Assembly (NCBI GenBank): GCA_945910005.1
Contig: OX246747.1
Span: 31,109,489-31,173,488, forward strand
Reading direction: 5' to 3'
DNA: 64,000 nt
Origin: Isoperla grammatica
Lineage: Eukaryota; Arthropoda; Insecta; Plecoptera; Perlodidae
The notes below the pieces were generated by a model. The model searched no databases and was not told the DNA's origin. It saw only the letters and a list, made by a program, of their open reading frames with translations. This document shows positions 58,342 through 64,000 of the stretch, piece by piece. Numbering within the stretch: the first letter of the stretch is position 1; each line of letters begins with the position of its first letter. The position numbers and the translations under genes are program-made.

Positions 58342-58508
58342 TATAGTGGACTCAAGATTACTTTACACCTGCTTTCGTCACATCCGGGGCAGTCGAAGCC
58401 AACCGGCGAACCGCCCGAGACACACCAGCGCCAATACCGATCGCTGATTGGCTACGAACCAGTTGCCTGTGACGTAAGCATGTGTAAGGTAGTCTTGGGA
58501 CAACTATA
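58342..58508. mobile_element. Same TATAGT MITE family, copy 3
   Basis: TATAGTGGACTCAAGATTAC to GTAGTCTTGGGACAACTATA. It lies 33 bp from copy 2, head to head. A much eroded relative is at 22483-22623. Confidence 0.8.
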
Positions 58509-58944
58509 CTGAGACGGAGAACAAAGTACATAGCAACACAGGAAGTGACGATCTCACCACCCCCCTCCCTCCCCCCCACCCCTTAGTTCAGGGTCACGAG
58601 TGTAACGTATGGCAGCCACGATGTGTCGTTCCCACCCCCTCAGCGCTCTCAGGGTCACACCGAGTGTTTGCTCAGCTGCAGCCGGCCTAGGAGATAAATC
58701 TATCACTCCAAAGAGATTAGTAAAGGAAGAACAGACGAAGAGCGAAATGGATCGAGTGCACTGCCGCGCGCGTAGTTCATAGTTCTGCCGTAGACAGCGC
58801 GATCGTTCGTTGCTTGACACTTCACGGTGGAAACAAACAACGTGGGTTGATGGGTTTTAGGTGGAGACAGATACATGAACGTATATGTTACGGGCAGGAT
58901 ATGGTGACGCCTTATCAAAATATGTATTTGAATGTTTTTTTCTA

Positions 58945-59248
58945 TAGGGCACTAGCAACACCAAAAGACAACAATGAAACAAATTAATTGAATCGATGGA
59001 CAAACAAAAAGCTGTCAAAAAATAATTTCTTCTGATTTTGGAAAACAAAACAAAAAGAAACAAATACACATACAAAACTTTTACTTAGTCGTTGTCTATC
59101 ATTAAAAGTTTTAAATGGCGAGCAGTTACTATTGCTACACTTGTTTTTACTTCTATGGTTGCAATTTTATTATTTTGACAGCTGATTGTTTGTCCATCAG
59201 TTCAATTCATTTGTTCCATTGTTGTCTTTTGGTGTTGCTAGTGCCCTA
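58945..59248. mobile_element. MITE with TAGGGCACTAGCAACACC ends
   Basis: TAGGGCACTAGCAACACCAA pairs with TTGGTGTTGCTAGTGCCCTA, and inside GATGGACAAACA..AGCTGTC pairs with GACAGCTGATTGTTTGTCCATC. No coding sequence. Confidence 0.85.
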
Positions 59249-60680
59249 TTAGATATAATACAGAAATGTACTGTACGAATAAATGGCCATTAACTCGACA
59301 AAAACCTACAAAGCCTGACAAGACTTGTCCGTGGGGAAAAGTATCGCAAAACATACAGTCAAGCGGAAAAATTGTTAAATTTTTAAAATATCGGAAATGA
59401 GGAAAAGTTAAATTCACAAGTAATATCGTAGATAGAATGCAATTTGAAAAAAAACACGGACATTAAATGTTTTAAATAAACGTAATTATAAATATATTCG
59501 GAATCACCAGAGATAAGACTTGTTGAAATCGGGGGAGGGGGTTAAACATACCATTTATAATGTCGTGTGCGTGTGCGTGCGTACAGCAGCTGCCTGATCA
59601 TAATTCGATATAATGGCAATGTGTTCTAAAATAGATCTCACTGCAGAGAAGCGGGTGCGCTAGAACAACATTGAACCCCAAGCTACGCAATGACAGCTGT
59701 ACTGGCCCCCTCACACTTGTTCATACCTTCCGTGTGTCCACCTTATGCACTGAAACCTGAAGCCAGCGACACACAGGAAACACGTTTTGGTATATTCTTA
59801 TATTAAGGCACCATTTGTGTTCGTAATTTTGTTTAGTTTATTTATAAATTGTATGTGTCACACGCAGAAACTTATTGACCCAGAATAATGACGGGTGACG
59901 AGGGTGTGGTGGGGATGACGGGTTACTCCGAAAATTCACCGGTTTTAAAATTTAGTGACCTTGGTATCGTTTTACAATAATTGTGTGTGTGGTTTAAATA
60001 AATTTTATGTAATTTGTTTCGATTTTCGTTTTGATATAAGTTATTGTATGTTATTCTGTGTCTTACGGTAACAGCTTGGGCTGCAGAGACCGAATAGAGG
60101 TTGTTATTATTATTAAAAACATTTCATTGCGTATTCATTCGTATTTAAGTTTGGAAATTCTTTTTTTTTTTCAAAACAAAAAGTTTAAGTTACATTTCCA
60201 AATACAACTGAGGGCTCCTTGTGTTAACGAAGAAAACATTTTTCGGTAACATTTCACGATGGCCAATAAGTGATGAGATTCGAATCCCGTGATAGCTGCA
60301 TCAATACCGGAAACATTTTATCGGTGTAGCAGCAAAGAAATTTATATTTTCAAAACTTATTTTCTAAACTTATTTTCTAAACATATTTCCCTTGTGTCCC
60401 TGGCTTAACTCGGTTCGTTGAATGGAGCCAAACAATTTAAATCCAAATGACTATTCCTCGTTATTAGTCATTAAACCACGTCGGGTTCATCATCAATCTA
60501 TAATTGCATTCTGTTTCGTTTACCCTCTCGTTCAACGGCGCACACAAATTCGCATCATACACTGAAAATGCACAATTTTATTAAAACAATCTGATAATTC
60601 AAAAACCTATTAAAATTAATTGGAAAATGTAACACATATGCATGTACGTGTACGTTAAATGGAAATTGTGTTGACGACTT
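59249..60680. other. No gene recognised
   Basis: Low-complexity-poor, AT-rich sequence with no convincing frame, inverted repeat or family resemblance. Confidence 0.5.
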
Positions 60681-60681
60681 T

Positions 60682-60838
60682 TTGAAAACAGGTTGGAAAC
60701 AATGGCTTACGTTCATGTTTAGAGAAAAATAACCTGAAAAACTAAAAAAACAAAAAAACAATTGAAAACAGGTTGGAAACAATGGCTTGCATTCATGTTT
60801 AGAGAAAAATAACCTCTAAAACTAAAAAAAATCCTCAT
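60682..60838. repeat. Tandem duplication of about 80 bp
   Basis: GAAAACAGGTTGGAAACAAT and GGCTT(A/G)C(G/A)TTCATGTTTAG and AGAAAAATAACCT occur twice in a row, with two or three differences. Confidence 0.9.
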
Positions 60839-61287
60839 TTTACAAAACCAAAATTTTCTTTTTTCAAATTCACAAAATCAAAATTGTAAAAAAATATATA
60901 TAGAATCACTTTTTCTGGCTTATACAGTATCGAGATCCCCCTCTTATGAAACGGCATAGATGCACATCAAGAAACAGCTCGCGTCCAAGGGTTTCACCCC
61001 CCCCTCAACCTCCCCCCCCCCCCCACTTCTTCCCGCTCTGACGCGTTATAAGTGGTTCGAGTGTTTGATTGACAGCCTTCCAAACACAACAAGTGTTGAG
61101 GGGGTGAAGGGGGGGGGGGACACCCCATTGTAATTACAGCCGGCCATGACGTGGGGGGGGGGGGGGTCGAGTATCTGACTCATACATACACACACACGGG
61201 GCAAACACAAAAACTCGTTTGGATAAAAATATTTTTCGAGAGGACGCGAGAGACGAAATCTCCATATTTTAATTCCTTGATGCTTGT

Positions 61288-61292
61288 TGCCC

Positions 61293-61362
<70 letters not shown>
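61288..61362. repeat. (CTGT)n microsatellite
   Basis: About 18 perfect tetranucleotide repeats. G runs (61109-61118, 61153-61166) lie nearby. Confidence 0.97.
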
Positions 61363-61363
<1 letters not shown>

Positions 61364-63297
61364 TGACTGACGCTGTTGGGAGATTATGGGCGGATTGTGT
61401 TGGGTATGTGGACATATGGACACGTCACGCATAAGTTATTCGCATTCAACTGCGAAACACTGAGAGTGGATCAAGGATGTTTATAGACCACCGCTCAAAA
61501 TAGACTAGATGCATTCTGGTGGCAAGAAAAGGAGTTTAGCTGTCACATTGTTGTTATAAATAATAATTATAATTTTTCGTAGAAATACCTATAAGATAGG
61601 GTGCACAACATCTTTATCTGATGTGCCCCTCTTCAGGGCCCTCATGCCAGAACAGTTTTAGGCGGTTGCAGCCCCGGTTTTGAAGAATTGCGCCCCCTAT
61701 ACCGTAATCCGGGCGCAAGTTGCAATCGGACTTGACGGGTACCTATCGAACGTTATAAATACCGTTATAATCAAAACGTTATAACAACGTTAACAATAAT
61801 AGGACGTTATAAATCAAACTCCGCGCCCTCGTTTAACCTCTGTTTTAAAAAACCAAAAAGATGCAAACAAACCATCAAGCAAAACAAACAAACAAACAAA
61901 CAAACAAACAAACAAACAAATTATAGAAAGGACCGCGTAAGAATATTTCAGGAATGCCGTCACCACCCGACAATTTTCGCCGCGACGAGTTTCATGTTAA
62001 TAGTTCGCAAAACGCGCGCTAGAGAGCAGTGTTTCGTTTCCTCGTCCGAGTAAGGAAAGGAACACTTTTATTTAATTCTCCCGCCACCCCAACAGATGGC
62101 GACAGCGGCGGCTACATTTAATTTCGTTCCAATGTCACTTTAATGACGCCGAAGAGGAAATGTAGAGACACGTTTTTTAAACGCCCAATTTAAAAGAATG
62201 CGAAAGGACTAAAAAAAAAACATCTCGCGGAAGTTTTTTTTTTCACTCTGTCTCTCTCTCTCTTGTATTACCGTTAATTTATCAAAGAAAAGTGAAAACT
62301 AAATTACTCTTTGCAGCTGACAAATTGGACATTATTTCCGTTATGTACCGTCGACGAACGCTGGTATAGCAAATTGATGAAGATTGAGAATGCGCGCGCA
62401 CGGCTAAAGAAAGCCGCCTCTAAAAACAAACTGGAGTTTAGTTCCATTCTAGGATTTTAAAAAGCCTCGTTTACATTTTAAAGAAACTCTGCCTAGGCTG
62501 CGTTTAACGGGATTTCCGTTATTTTGCGCAATTTAACGCGAACGCCGAGGAAACTCGTTATTAAAACGAAATGTCTTTTTACTGTTCTCATTGGAATTAA
62601 CGTCTTCTCATATTCTTGCGGGGAAGTGGATGACGTGCTTAGGGTATACGATAGAAAGAGAGAGCCTAGGCTTGCTACCATGAAAAGTCCGGGAAAGTTA
62701 CCACAATATAGTACAGATACTTTAAGTTTGACATAGTTTAAAAGCTCCACCCCCTAGTTATGTGTATGATTATAAATAATATAATATGAAATAAATAAAT
62801 ACGATATGATTGTCGGGTTGTCACTGTCACGGATGTAAGGGGTGGTCACATAGCGATGGAGGGGAGCAGCAGGGGAGCGTCAAACTAAGAAACTCTCAAG
62901 TATTGTAAGTAAGTAAGTATACTCATGCTTACGACATAACCGAGTCCATTGGTACATATCAAGTATAAACTTCATTTTCTACTCATCTAGAAACCTAACA
63001 TCTAATTGAAATGAAATAAGTAGTGGAATCTTTATTTACAAATAGCGTTTTCTGAAACCAAAGCTGTTTTGCCAATCGACACAGAATAACAAAACAAAAT
63101 ATATAAACACGAAAATTGAAACTCCTCCGCTTGAATCTAAAATATATTCTTCTCCTTGTGTATCCTTAGATTTATTGAAAACAAAAATATATATCTATTT
63201 GACGCCCTGAGGATAGGGACCACAAGGTTCCTGAAACGTCGGCTAAATATTAAGGTAGGACGTGGCGGACTAACCCTAAACTATTTTAAAGTTATTA

Positions 63298-63303
<6 letters not shown>
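61363..63303. other. Upstream region with repeat fragments, no gene supported
   Basis: It contains a fragment of the 48 kb MITE (61506-61545), a segment shared with 35580-35665 (CAGAACAGTTTTAGGCGGTTG, 61645-61735), an AAAC repeat (61886-61920) and a repeat shared with 33955-34115 (62724-62895). The part 61960-62520 is non-repetitive and relatively CpG-rich, and could be promoter sequence. A hydrophobic plus-strand frame at 62524-62736 lacks an ATG. Confidence 0.5.

Positions 63304-63355
<52 letters not shown>
63304..63355. repeat. (AT)n microsatellite
   Basis: About 25 perfect TA repeats. Confidence 0.97.
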
Positions 63356-63358
<3 letters not shown>

Positions 63359-63924
63359 ATGGGTACACCGAGTATTTTGTAAATAGTGCTTCCCACAATC
63401 ATAATAAACGTGACTTCTATCGAATATTGCAGCGAAAGTTGGTTTAGGGCAAAGCTACACAGGGAATCCCCCACCCCATGCACAACCGAGAAGTCAGGTC
63501 AAATTTCCAATCAAACTGTCTCTACAGACAATTCCCCCATCCACAAAACCGTTTGCATTTATTGTGGTAGAATATCACAGCCTTCTTGGCGACGCGACAA
63601 AAGAATCTCCCCCCCCCTCACACATACGTCTCGAAGGCAGTGGTTTATAGAAGACCACAAGTGTATTGGCTTTCAGATGTGATGTGTAAAAGCGTTTGAT
63701 GTTGAAATTAGAGACGGTTCCCGCCGCTAGGGGAGCTACCGTAGTAGCGGACAAGGGTTTTAATGGATGTTAACAGCGGGCGGCGGTAGAACGCATGGGA
63801 TGCACCGTATGTCGACGAGAGAGAGAGGGCGGTGACAGCGCTATATGTGGCCAAATTTAGCAACTAACCGATGAAGATTTCATTCCGCGGTTGAAAATAG
63901 TGCCAGATATAATTGTGATATTCA
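63356..63924. other. No gene recognised
   Basis: A 98-residue plus-strand frame at 63386-63682 shows no family resemblance, and 63690-63850 is slightly GC-rich. Nothing further can be supported. Confidence 0.5.
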
Positions 63925-64000
63925 TAGTTCCCACGTGACGTCACAGCGGCCATGATTGCGACACAATTGATGAGGACCAATCCTAGATCATTGGAAAGTA
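63925..64000. mobile_element. Same MITE family, right half running off the window
   Basis: TCATAGTTCCCACGTGACGT followed by CACAGCGGCCATGATTGCGA and CCTAGATCATTGG matches 43790-43860 and 49553-49623. The rest lies beyond the window end. Confidence 0.75.

Noticed and set aside
58554..58918. Candidate ROR first exon on the minus strand
   Set aside because: There is no hydrophobic signal core after an ATG and no phase-1 donor that would join exon A.
62524..62736. Hydrophobic plus-strand frame, candidate signal-peptide exon
   Set aside because: The frame starts with TTG and has no ATG before the hydrophobic part; no second exon is visible.

Overview
The window is animal nuclear DNA, most likely from a marine invertebrate. 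The evidence is spliced GT-AG genes, long repeat-filled introns, Penelope-like and non-LTR retroelements, many MITEs and long tetranucleotide repeats. No bacterial, organellar or viral gene is visible. The species cannot be fixed from the sequence.

One gene dominates: a ROR-family receptor tyrosine kinase on the minus strand. Seventeen coding exons lie between 57097 and 16355, and I assembled them by reading splice sites. Every junction is GT-AG and every exon phase matches its neighbour. In order they encode an acidic N-terminal linker, an Ig domain (two exons), two linker exons, a Frizzled cysteine-rich domain with all 10 cysteines (three exons, one short and hidden at 33487-33594), a kringle, a transmembrane helix, a tyrosine kinase with all canonical catalytic motifs, and a Ser/Asn/Gln/Pro-rich tail. 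About 1,046 residues are visible. The usual signal-peptide exon was not found upstream. A phase-compatible signal-peptide exon inside the gene (39026-39129) would give an Ig-less receptor, and a second, short terminal exon (16986-17043) would give a receptor without the tail.

The most unusual feature is that at least six exons of this one gene carry tandem copies of a piece spanning an exon-intron junction. The Ig exon has 22 donor-bearing copies over 2.5 kb. A kinase exon has 13 copies over 2 kb. The second Ig exon has three copies of 132 bp. The acidic-linker, tail and last kinase exons each have one extra partial copy carrying the splice acceptor.

Layout: 1-640 simple repeat and AT-rich DNA; 640-11050 satellite block (about 300 bp units, and six copies of a 1.3 kb unit with tRNA-like boxes); 11050-16350 sparse DNA with MITEs; 16355-57097 the ROR gene, with introns holding a Penelope-like element (40.8-42.7 kb), LINE fragments (20.6, 27.4, 28.4, 31.3 and 36 kb), nested hAT-type elements (29.1-30.9 kb) and about a dozen MITE families; 57100-64000 upstream DNA with MITEs and simple repeats, where no further coding exon could be supported.
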